A stretch of 64,000 bases of DNA, taken from contig NZ_BPRE01000010.1 of the NCBI RefSeq assembly GCF_022179765.1, forward strand, positions 142,655 to 206,654. Reading direction: 5' to 3'. Positions 56,958 to 64,000 of the stretch are shown in pieces. The position numbers were made by a program, and so were the translations under genes. Below the pieces are notes generated by a model. That model searched no databases. It was not told the DNA's origin and saw only the letters and a list, made by a program, of their open reading frames with translations. Source of the stretch: Methylorubrum suomiense. Its GTDB lineage: Bacteria > Pseudomonadota > Alphaproteobacteria > Rhizobiales > Beijerinckiaceae. Position 1 is the stretch's first letter. Each line of letters opens with the position of its first letter.

Positions 56958-57920
56958 TCAGGCCTTGCGGGCAACGGTGAAGCGCGCGGCGTCCTTGAGC
57001 ACCTGTGCGCGCGCCCCCCAAGGAGCCACGGCTTCCTCGCACACGGCGACCAACCGGTCGCACTCGGCGCGCGCGCCGTCGAGGCCGAGGCGGTCGACCA
57101 ACGTGGCCTTGCCGGCATCCTTGTCCTTGCCGGTCGCCTTGCCCATCGCCTCGGGTGAAGCCTCGCGGTCCAGGATATCGTCGGCAACCTGGAAGGCCTG
57201 ACCCAGGGCCTTGCCGTAGCGCAGGAGCGCCGCACGCTCGTCGGCGCTCGCATGGCCGACGAGGGCGCCCGCCTCGACCGAGAAAGCCAGGATCGCGCCG
57301 GTCTTCATCGCCTGCATCCGCAGGGTGTCGTCGATGTCGAGATCGGTCGGACCGAACCGTCCTTCCGCCGAGAGGTCGAGGAGCTGGCCGCCGACCATGC
57401 CGCCGAGGCCGGAGGCGCGGGCGAGGCCCAGGACCAACTCGGCGCGGATGCCGGCATCCGGCTGCCAGCGCGGATCGGCGGTCACCTCGAAGGCCAGCGT
57501 CTGGAGCGCGTCGCCGACGAGGATCGCGGTGGCTTCGTCATAGGCCTTATGCACGGTCGGCTTGCCGCGGCGCAGGTCGTCGTCGTCCATGGCCGGCAGG
57601 TCGTCGTGGACGAGGCTGTAGCAGTGGACGAGCTCGACACCCGCGCCCGCCGCCAGGGCCGCATCCTCCGCGCCGCCGAGCATCCGTGCGGTCTCGATGG
57701 CGAGAAATGGGCGCAGCCGCTTGCCGCCGCCGAGGACGGCATGGCGCATCGCCTCCATCAGGCGCGGCGGGCGGGCGATCTCGCCGGGCTGCAGGTTCGG
57801 CCCGAGCAGCTCGACGAGAAAACGCTCGACCGTGTCGGCGACCTCGGTGAGCCTGTGGGTAAACGGGTCGCTCGACGCGTCCGGCTTGACCGAAGGGGTG
57901 GGAGCCTGCGTTGAGGTCAT
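56958..57920 (-). CDS. ispA: Polyprenyl (farnesyl/geranylgeranyl) diphosphate synthase
   Basis: A 320-residue trans-prenyltransferase. The first Asp-rich motif DDLPAMD is at 106-112 within HDDLPAMDDDD; the second is near QVADDILD. GGGKRLRP and HKAYDEATAILVGDALQ are conserved. Chain length is set by residues before the first motif, here VHCYSLV, which suggests C15 or C20. The product feeds quinone, hopanoid and carotenoid synthesis. It is divergent from mtgA. Confidence 0.92.
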   Translation of the reverse strand: MTSTQAPTPSVKPDASSDPFTHRLTEVADTVERFLVELLGPNLQPGEIARPPRLMEAMRHAVLGGGKRLRPFLAIETARMLGGAEDAALAAGAGVELVHCYSLVHDDLPAMDDDDLRRGKPTVHKAYDEATAILVGDALQTLAFEVTADPRWQPDAGIRAELVLGLARASGLGGMVGGQLLDLSAEGRFGPTDLDIDDTLRMQAMKTGAILAFSVEAGALVGHASADERAALLRYGKALGQAFQVADDILDREASPEAMGKATGKDKDAGKATLVDRLGLDGARAECDRLVAVCEEAVAPWGARAQVLKDAARFTVARKA

Positions 57921-57956
57921 CGAGACTGGCCTGGATCGGGGAGGGGCAGAGGCGCC

Positions 57957-58700
57957 GTGCGCTTGAGCGATGAGAGCGAGACGGAGCCGCGCGGGCGCGA
58001 CCTGAGGACGGTGGCCCGACCGAAGCGCCGCAGCGGGGTACGGCGCATCGTGACGCTCATGACCCTCGCCCCCATTCTGGTCGTCGCCCTCATGCTCACG
58101 CTGGCGCTCGTCTATAGCCTGGCGACCCCGCCCTCAACCCTGATGCTCGGGCGCTGGCTGACGTCGCAGCCGACGCAGCGGGACAGCGTGCCGCTCGAAG
58201 CCATTGCACCGGTTCTCGTCCAGGCGGTGGTGGCCTCCGAGGATCAACGCTTCTGCCTGCATCAAGGCGTCGATTGGGGGGCGCTGCGCGACGTGGTGGA
58301 TGACGAGGAGGGCCCGAGCCGCGGCGCCTCGACCATCACCATGCAGACGGTCAAGAACGTGTTCCTGTGGCCGGGCCGTTCCTACATCCGCAAGGCCCTC
58401 GAGATTCCCCTGGCGCTGATGGCCGAGGCGATCTGGGGCAAGCGCCGTGTGATGGAAATCTATCTCAACGTGGCCGAGTGGGGGGAGGGCGTGTTCGGTG
58501 CCGAGGCCGCCGCGCGCCATTGGTTCCGCAAGAGTGCCCGCGACCTGACACGAGGCGAGGCGGCTCTGCTTGTTGCGAGCTTGCCGAACCCGATCCTGCG
58601 CAACCCTGCGAAACCGAGTCCGGGCCTGCGCCGGATCGCCGGGCGCATTCAGGGCCGGATGGGGCAGGTGGACGGGTTGATGGGATGCCTGAAGCGCTGA
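57957..58700 (+). CDS. mtgA: Monofunctional biosynthetic peptidoglycan transglycosylase
   Basis: A 247-residue GT51 enzyme that polymerises lipid II glycan. It has one transmembrane helix at about 33-55, the catalytic Glu95 in VVASEDQRF, RGASTITMQTVKN and RRVMEIYLNVAEWG motifs, and no transpeptidase domain. It starts at GTG 57957, 36 bases from the divergent prenyl synthase start; both supply or use the polyprenyl-based cell-wall lipid. Confidence 0.95.
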   Translation: MRLSDESETEPRGRDLRTVARPKRRSGVRRIVTLMTLAPILVVALMLTLALVYSLATPPSTLMLGRWLTSQPTQRDSVPLEAIAPVLVQAVVASEDQRFCLHQGVDWGALRDVVDDEEGPSRGASTITMQTVKNVFLWPGRSYIRKALEIPLALMAEAIWGKRRVMEIYLNVAEWGEGVFGAEAAARHWFRKSARDLTRGEAALLVASLPNPILRNPAKPSPGLRRIAGRIQGRMGQVDGLMGCLKR

Positions 58701-58809
58701 GGGCACCGAGCACGGAGGCTGGGAGAGAACGAAGCCGCCGGCATGCTCCCCGGGATCGCGGCTCTGCGCGATGGAGAATCCGCGTTGCGAGCCGGACCGA
58801 TCCGTTGTC

Positions 58810-60201
58810 TCAGCCCTTTTCCGCCTCGCACAGCCGGGTTACCGCCCGCTCGTAGCCTTTCGCGTCGAACTTCTTGAGCGAATTCTCGCTCTGGTAGCGC
58901 ACGCTTCCGAAGATCTTCCGGGTCTGCCACGGGCGGTCATGCAGGCCATAAACCCAGGCAACGTTGGTGAACGAGTTCGCGTCGCGCCCGTCGAGAAAAT
59001 AGCGGTTGTTGAGCCGCAGGGTTACCGCAAAGCCCTCTTCCGGCGAGGGCGACCATTCGAGGATCTTCTTGCCCCAATACATGCGCAACTGATTGTGCAT
59101 GTAGCCGGTCTCGCGCATCTCCCGCATCGCCACGTTCCAGTAATGGTCGTGGGTCTTGCCCTCGGCCAATTCGGTCTCGGAATAGAGGCGGGGACGGGGA
59201 TCGTCCGCATGCTCGGCGAGGGTTTTCTTCGCCCAATCGGGGAGGGCGGTTTCGTAGGAATCGTACCCGTCCGTGTGGAACACATGGTTCATGGCGAGCT
59301 CGCGACGAACGATCAGTTCCTCGAGATAGGCGGAGCGGTCGTCGGTATCACCGGACTTCGCGGCGCGGACCGCGAGGGCGATCTCGACCGGCGAGATCTG
59401 TCCGAAATGCAGGTAGGGGCTCATATGCGAGGCGGCGCCCGCCTCAGGCTTGTTGCGTCCGGCGCCGTAGCCTTCGAACGCCTCGTTCAGGAAGGTTGTG
59501 AGGCGTCGTGACGCCTCGCCATGTCCACCCTTGAACCGTCTCACGGGGCCGACCGTGGCGTCGAGGGTGAGCTTCTTGAGGAGCTTGTCCGGGTCCGAGA
59601 CGTCGAGCCCGCCCTTGAGCTTCGGTATCGGGCCGGACATCTTGACCTTGCGCGGCCGCAGCACGTTCAGAAACTCATCCCACTTGCGATTCAGCTTCGG
59701 TCGAAGTGTGCGCGCGGCATATTCATGTTTCTGCGAGGCCGTCTCGACCGGCACCACGACGTCGCCCTCGACTTGGAGGAGGCGGCATTCCACCCCCTTC
59801 TCGATCTCGGCGTACCACCGGCGTTGGATGGTCAGATAACCCCGGTCGAGCACGAGCAGGGCGGCCCGTTTCGCGAGATCGATGGCCACCTCCGAGGGCG
59901 TGCCGCGGCGCAGGAGGAAGGTGATGCCGCGCTTCTCCAACGCCGCCGCGACCTCGCTCAGTCCTTGCAGCATGAAGGCGTAGTGCCGGACATTGGCCTC
60001 GGGAAAGCCGTTGGCGCCGTCGAGCAGCCCGAAGCAGACCAGCACCGGCAGGCCGAGGCGGTTCGCCTCCTCGATGGCGAGCTCGAGGGCCGGATTGAAC
60101 GCGGCGCGCTGCGATTGCTGCATCAGGTAGAGAACGTAATCCGCGTCTTCGCCCGGCGGCTCGTCACGCAGGACGCGGATGCGGTCGGATTGGATAGCCA
60201 T
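58810..60201 (-). CDS. Class II (plant/archaeal-type) DNA photolyase
   Basis: A 463-residue deoxyribodipyrimidine photo-lyase. The N-terminal alpha/beta antenna domain begins VLYLMQQSQRAAFNPALELA, a class II hallmark. The C-terminal FAD domain has GAASHMSPYLHFGQISPVEIAL, VRRELAMN, YMHNQLRMYWGKKILEW and WVYGLHDRPWQTRKIFG. It repairs UV-induced cyclobutane dimers using blue light. Class II enzymes are less common in bacteria than class I, and the sequence appears intact. Confidence 0.93.
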   Translation of the reverse strand: MAIQSDRIRVLRDEPPGEDADYVLYLMQQSQRAAFNPALELAIEEANRLGLPVLVCFGLLDGANGFPEANVRHYAFMLQGLSEVAAALEKRGITFLLRRGTPSEVAIDLAKRAALLVLDRGYLTIQRRWYAEIEKGVECRLLQVEGDVVVPVETASQKHEYAARTLRPKLNRKWDEFLNVLRPRKVKMSGPIPKLKGGLDVSDPDKLLKKLTLDATVGPVRRFKGGHGEASRRLTTFLNEAFEGYGAGRNKPEAGAASHMSPYLHFGQISPVEIALAVRAAKSGDTDDRSAYLEELIVRRELAMNHVFHTDGYDSYETALPDWAKKTLAEHADDPRPRLYSETELAEGKTHDHYWNVAMREMRETGYMHNQLRMYWGKKILEWSPSPEEGFAVTLRLNNRYFLDGRDANSFTNVAWVYGLHDRPWQTRKIFGSVRYQSENSLKKFDAKGYERAVTRLCEAEKG

Positions 60202-60575
60202 GCCCTAACGGTTCCGGAGCGGGCGGACTGATTCGGCATGGCCGAGCGCCCCAGCCCGGAGGAAGCGCTGCGGCGTCGAATGCGCAAGTCGGGCGAAGGT
60301 TGCTCCGGCCGTCATCACGAGCTCTGGACGACGGGTGCCGGGGCCGCTGCCCGGCACGAAAACGTGAGACCGATCAGACGCCTGACGCGGCCAGGCCGAG
60401 ATCAGGCTCGGCCATTCTACTGTATCCGGGCCGTCGTGACCTGGCTCCAGCCTCCCCCTTATGGATGAGGCATTTCGGATACAGATGGTATCGATGTGCG
60501 CCAAAGCACCGATGGAAACGACAATTGCCGATGCCGCGACTTGAAAAAATTCGAGGCAAGAGCATTTTGTGCATT

Positions 60576-60669
60576 GCGGGAGCGCGGACGGCGTCCTCGG
60601 TCCCGCTGCCCTCCTTGGGCGTTTCCTCCCTAGACTTCGGGCCGCCTCGCAAGGGCGGCTTTTTTTTTG
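60576..60669 (+). ncRNA. Candidate small RNA with anti-Shine-Dalgarno-like loops
   Basis: A gene-free region carries a TTGAAA -35-like box (60541), a weak -10 (60564), then three structural parts. Hairpin 1 is GCGGGA/TCCCGC (60576-60606). Hairpin 2 is GCCC/GGGC (60608-60620) with a TCCTT loop, the run reading CCCTCCTT. A single-stranded TTTCCTCCC segment (60622-60630) follows. The end is an intrinsic terminator, GCCGCC/GGCGGC (60641-60659) and nine Ts. No + strand gene upstream explains this terminator. CCTCC motifs are typical of alphaproteobacterial sRNAs that pair with ribosome binding sites. Expression is not known, and the rest of 60202-60575 holds no gene. Confidence 0.5.
60641..60669 (+). 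terminator. T9 intrinsic terminator of the candidate small RNA
   Basis: A 6-bp stem GCCGCC / GGCGGC with a 7-base loop is followed by nine Ts (60660-60668). It is the most canonical + strand terminator in this part of the window and lies just before the end of the convergent dctP-type gene. Confidence 0.85.
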
Positions 60670-60680
60670 CCCAGCGGTGC

Positions 60681-61775
60681 TCAACCTCGGGCGCGGGCGC
60701 GGATCATGAAGTTGTCGTAGGTGTACTCCGCTACCTGGAACCAGAGGTATTCCTCGTTCCGGAAGGTTCGGAGCGCGTCGTAGACTCGCTTGAAGTCGGG
60801 ATTCTTGGCCGAGAGATCGGTATAGACCTCATTCGCAGCCTTCCAGGCAGCCTCCATCACGTCCTGCGGGAACGGCCGCAGCTGCGCGCCGCCGGAGACC
60901 AGCCGACGCAAGGCCTGCGGGTTGCGGGCATCGTAGCGGGCCTGAACCTCCGTGTTCACCTGCGCCGCCGCCGCCCTGAGGATCGCCTGATAGGCCTTCG
61001 GCAGACCTTTCCAGGCATCGGCGTTGATCCAGAAATGCAGCAGCGTGCCGCCCTCCCAGAAACCCGGGTAATGGTAGATCGAAGCGGCCTTCTGCAGGCC
61101 GAGCCGCTCGTCGTCGTGCGGGCCGATCCACTCGGCGGCATCGAGCGCCCGACTTTCCAATCCTTGCAGGATCTCCGGTCCCGGCGTCGCCTGAACCGCG
61201 GCGCCGAGCTTGGCCATCACCGTGGCACCGAGCCCCGTGATGCGCAGCTTGAGCCCCTGAAGATCGTTGACCGTCTTGATCTCCTTGCGGAACCAGCCGC
61301 CCATCTGCGTGCCGGTATTGCCGCCCGGCAGGGCCGTCAGACCCTGTTTGGCGAAGATCTCCGAGAAAAGCTCCGCCGCGCCGCCCTGGAGCCACCAAGC
61401 GTTCTGGCCGCGGGCATTGAGTCCGAACGGCATCGCGGCGGCAAGGGCGAAGGCGGTGTTCTTGCCCATTCCGAGGGTCGCGGGGGCATGACCCATCTCG
61501 ACCTTGGCGGCGGAGACCGCATCGAGCAGGCCGTCGGCCGCCACGCTCTCGCCCGCCGCCGAAACCTGAATCTGAAAGCGCCCGTCGGTCGCCTCCGCTA
61601 CGGATTTGGAGAGGCTCTCGACCGCGCCGAAGAGGATGTCGAGATTGCGGGCAAAGCCCGAGGCGAGACGCCAGCGCACCTCCGGGGCGGATTGTGCACG
61701 GGCGGGGGCCGCGAGTGCGGCGGTGCCGAGGCCTGCGGCGAGGAGCGCGCGCCGGGGCAGGGTCCGCTGGGGCAT
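60681..61775 (-). CDS. TRAP transporter solute-binding protein (DctP type)
   Basis: A 364-residue periplasmic binding protein with a signal of twin-Arg-like or Sec type (RRALLAAGLGTAALAAPARA). TRAP family features are WRLASGFARNLDILFGAVE, GGWFRKEIKTVNDLQGLKLR with the carboxylate-binding Arg, ESRALDAAEWIGPHDDE and the C-terminal helices. ATG 61775 starts at the signal. The membrane partners DctQ and DctM are not in the window, so the substrate is unknown, probably a carboxylate. Confidence 0.9.
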   Translation of the reverse strand: MPQRTLPRRALLAAGLGTAALAAPARAQSAPEVRWRLASGFARNLDILFGAVESLSKSVAEATDGRFQIQVSAAGESVAADGLLDAVSAAKVEMGHAPATLGMGKNTAFALAAAMPFGLNARGQNAWWLQGGAAELFSEIFAKQGLTALPGGNTGTQMGGWFRKEIKTVNDLQGLKLRITGLGATVMAKLGAAVQATPGPEILQGLESRALDAAEWIGPHDDERLGLQKAASIYHYPGFWEGGTLLHFWINADAWKGLPKAYQAILRAAAAQVNTEVQARYDARNPQALRRLVSGGAQLRPFPQDVMEAAWKAANEVYTDLSAKNPDFKRVYDALRTFRNEEYLWFQVAEYTYDNFMIRARARG

Positions 61776-61906
61776 CGTGTCGTCCGGCCTCGCATCCCTG
61801 CGGCGATGGCCGCCGCCCAGATCCCTTACACGCCCGGTGCCGTACACGCGAAGGGGGCGGGCGGGAAAACGTCGCCTTGCAGACCGTCTCGTGCTAGGCC
61901 GATCCC

Positions 61907-62482
61907 GTGCGTAGCGATCAACTTCACCTCCACACCGTCTGCGGCCTCGACGAACTCGTCGAGCACGAGGCACGGGGCGTCAGTCACGTGCTGTCGATCC
62001 TCGATCCCGATCGGGCTGATCCGACAGCCTTCGCCACCTACGGAACCCATCGGCGCATCACGTTGCGCTTCCACGACGCGATCGAGGCGGCCCCGGGCGT
62101 CGTCCTGCCGGAGCGCGAGGATGTGGAGACGATCCTGGCCTTCGGTCGCGACGCGGCGGCCTCCGGTGGCGAGGTCCATATCCTCGTCCATTGCCATGTC
62201 GGCATCTCGCGCTCGACCGCCGCTCTGGCGAGCCTGTTCGCGCAGGCGGAACCGGAGACGCCGGCCGAGATCCTGATCGCCCGCCTGCATGATCAGCGGG
62301 AGAAGGCGTGGCCGAATGCCCGGATGATCGCGTTTGCCGACGACATTCTGGGGCGAGGGGGCAGCCTGAGCGAGGCGGTGCGCCAGCTTCACGGGCTTCA
62401 GCTTCGCAAGCGCCCGCATCTCGACGCCATCATGCGCGATCTCGGCCGCGGCGCCGAGGTCGACGCGGCGTTGCGGGGTTAG
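61907..62482 (+). CDS. Small Cys-based (tyrosine/dual-specificity) phosphatase-like protein
   Basis: A 191-residue soluble protein from GTG 61907. It has the C-x5-R phosphatase loop HCHVGISRS with nucleophile Cys96 and Arg102. A possible general-acid Asp lies near LRFHDAIE or LPEREDVE. No signal peptide. Substrate unknown; it could act on phosphotyrosine or on a phosphorylated small molecule. It is convergent with the binding-protein gene. Confidence 0.85.
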   Translation: MRSDQLHLHTVCGLDELVEHEARGVSHVLSILDPDRADPTAFATYGTHRRITLRFHDAIEAAPGVVLPEREDVETILAFGRDAAASGGEVHILVHCHVGISRSTAALASLFAQAEPETPAEILIARLHDQREKAWPNARMIAFADDILGRGGSLSEAVRQLHGLQLRKRPHLDAIMRDLGRGAEVDAALRG

Positions 62483-62503
62483 GCCGGGTCCGAGGCCGTC
62501 GCC

Positions 62504-63619
62504 TCAATTCCCCTTGGCCGGCGTGAAATTCCCATCGCGCCAGACGTAGAGCACGTAGCCCTGGGCGGTGATATCGCCCTTCGCATCGAAACCGACCGTG
62601 CCGAGCACGGTGTCGAAGCGCTCGCTGTGCAATGCCTTTGCGATGGCGGCGGCGTCCGTGCTGTGGGCAAAATTGCCTGCAGCCACCAAGACTTGAAGTG
62701 CAGCGTAGCCGTAGATCATCGAGCCGTCGGCATCGATCCCCTGCGCCTTGAACGCGGCGACCACACTCTGCGCCTCCGGCTTGCGGCTCGGATCGAGGTA
62801 GAAGGTCATCAACACGCCGTTGCTGGCACCGCCCGCGATCTTGGCGAAGTCCGGCGTGGCGATGGCGGATGTGCCGAACCATTGCGGTCGGAAGCCCCGT
62901 TCGGCGGCGATGCGCACCAGCCGTCCCATCTCGCTCGCGTCGCCGCCGTAATAGACGACGTCGATCCCCGCCGCCTTGAGCCGGTCGGCCAGGGCGGCGT
63001 CGTCGGCATCGCTCGCCTGGAAGGCGGTGAACAGGGCTTCGTTAACGCCGATGCGGTTGAGATTGTCCTTGGTGGCCGCGGCGAGCTGGCGCGAGGCCGG
63101 CGACAGATCGTTCAGGATAGCGATCCGCCGATCGCGGAAGCGCTCAGCCAGGATGGCGGCCGACAGCTTGCCCTGATCGTCGTCGCGGCCGCTGACCCGG
63201 AAGATCGTCGGGAGCGAGCGATCGGTCAGCTTGGCGGCGACCGAGGCGGCGGTGATCATCACGATCCCGTGGGCGGCGTAGACGTCCGAGGCTGCGAGCG
63301 AGGCGTTGGAGCACACATGCCCCACGACGAGGCGCACATTGGCCTGCACGTAGTGATTGGCGACGCCGACCGCTTGATTCGAGTCGCAGGAATCGTCCTG
63401 GACGTCGAGCACGATGGTCTGGCCGTCGAGGCCGCCTCGGGCATTGGCGTCGCGGGCCGCCGCCTGCACGCCGCGCAGGACCTGCTCGCCCACCGCGACG
63501 TAGGGGCCGGTGCGCGGCACCGCCACGCCGACCGTGATCTCCGCGGCGGCGGGCGCGGCGGCCACCATGGCAAGCCCGGTCAGCAGAGTGCCGAGGACGA
63601 GAAGGCGTCGGACCGTCAT
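62504..63619 (-). CDS. Branched-chain amino-acid-type ABC transporter binding protein
   Basis: A 371-residue periplasmic-binding-protein fold (Peripla_BP_6/LivK type) with signal peptide (core around 5-22, cleavage after AAA-E). Motifs are VGVAVPRTGPYVAVGEQVLRG, LVVGHVCSNASLAAS and VYYGGDASEMGRLV. ATG 63619 begins the signal. Livs permease and ATPase genes are not in the window, so it may be an orphan binding protein or serve distant transporters. The ligand cannot be inferred. Confidence 0.9.
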   Translation of the reverse strand: MTVRRLLVLGTLLTGLAMVAAAPAAAEITVGVAVPRTGPYVAVGEQVLRGVQAAARDANARGGLDGQTIVLDVQDDSCDSNQAVGVANHYVQANVRLVVGHVCSNASLAASDVYAAHGIVMITAASVAAKLTDRSLPTIFRVSGRDDDQGKLSAAILAERFRDRRIAILNDLSPASRQLAAATKDNLNRIGVNEALFTAFQASDADDAALADRLKAAGIDVVYYGGDASEMGRLVRIAAERGFRPQWFGTSAIATPDFAKIAGGASNGVLMTFYLDPSRKPEAQSVVAAFKAQGIDADGSMIYGYAALQVLVAAGNFAHSTDAAAIAKALHSERFDTVLGTVGFDAKGDITAQGYVLYVWRDGNFTPAKGN

Positions 63620-63843
63620 GTCGCCTGTTTCCCAGCCGGCCGCGCCTTTGCCAAGGTCCATCGGCTCGGTTCCTCGCCGCCGTTCAGGACGACGATCCTG
63701 TTTCGCGTCTCTCCTCCGTGTCGGTCCGACCTGACATCGGGAGGCTCCCCGCCCTATGGAACGATGGGCGCGGGCCTTTTGGCAAGTCGATCTTTTGGAT
63801 GAGACGGGGAGAACCTGATCGGACGATGATCCTAGGCCGCATC

Positions 63844-64000
63844 CTATCGCGTGACGGTGTAGATGGAGGCGGCGGATCCGACGGGGGAGGCGATGGTGGA
63901 GACGACGCTGAGCACCTTGGCCACCTCGGAGAACGGCGCGCTCGACACGTAGAGCAGGTCGCGGTTGCGCAGCCGGAACGACTGGGTCAGGAACAGGCTC
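63844..64000 (-). CDS. C-terminus of a polysaccharide export (Wza/SLBB type) protein, partial
   Basis: The minus frame runs off the right edge and ends at TAG 63844-63846, giving about 52 residues. The stretch FRLRNRDLLYVSSAPFSEV is typical of the end of outer-membrane polysaccharide export proteins of the Wza/GumB family. Most of the gene lies outside the window. It suggests an exopolysaccharide locus beyond the right end. Confidence 0.75.
   Translation of the reverse strand, partial: SLFLTQSFRLRNRDLLYVSSAPFSEVAKVLSVVSTIASPVGSAASIYTVTR

Overview
The window is high-GC DNA from an alphaproteobacterium of the Rhizobiales/Hyphomicrobiales type. It most resembles Methylobacterium/Methylorubrum. 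This is inferred from the N-methylglutamate synthase plus gamma-glutamylmethylamide synthetase genes, the trpE/trpGDC-moaC-moeA order, the small SRP RNA next to dnaX, and a dispersed CCTCATCCTGAGGTGC palindromic repeat. It is ordinary chromosome, dense with housekeeping genes. I see no prophage, integrase, transposase, CRISPR array, rRNA or complete tRNA.

Layout. 1-6 kb: a cut gene end, a small exported protein, and a divergent XRE-cupin regulator next to mgsA-mgsB-mgsC and gmaS (methylamine-type nitrogen/C1 metabolism). 6-13 kb: trpE, then trpG-trpD-trpC-moaC-moeA on the minus strand, with one AT-rich foreign-looking gene between trpE and trpG. 13-20 kb: a PpiD-like periplasmic chaperone, tpiA, secG, pyrG and holC. 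20-29 kb: a serine carboxypeptidase, a lipoprotein, a YbdK-type ligase, a class III nucleotide cyclase, a debranching-type glucosidase and a glycosyltransferase. 29-34 kb: a HigBA-type toxin-antitoxin pair with a clear palindromic operator, then rpmI-rplT-pheS-pheT. 34-40 kb: a DUF1186/SEC-C protein, a ThiF/MoeB-like enzyme, dapE, and the def-fmt-truA block. 40-47 kb: a GT87 membrane transferase, then recR and ybaB-dnaX-ffs separated by an inverted pckA. 47-54 kb: a frameshifted comM, a LOV-domain histidine kinase, msrA, and membrane and secreted proteins. 54-64 kb: an outer-membrane barrel, a Tat-exported ferritin-like protein, a prenyl diphosphate synthase, mtgA, a class II photolyase, a candidate sRNA, two solute-binding proteins, a small phosphatase, and the end of a polysaccharide-export gene.

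No wholly new multigene system is evident. The items most worth a second look are a candidate small RNA near 60.6 kb with two anti-Shine-Dalgarno-like CCTCC segments and a T9 terminator, the N-methylglutamate synthase FMN subunit lacking the usual iron-sulfur cysteines, a two-site operator candidate 21 bp apart upstream of mgsA, the comM frameshift, the LOV kinase with an altered ATP-binding N-box, the palindromic repeat family, and the AT-rich insert in the trp locus. Function calls rest on recognisable motifs and gene order read by eye. Start codons were adjusted to ribosome binding sites and family N-termini where possible.
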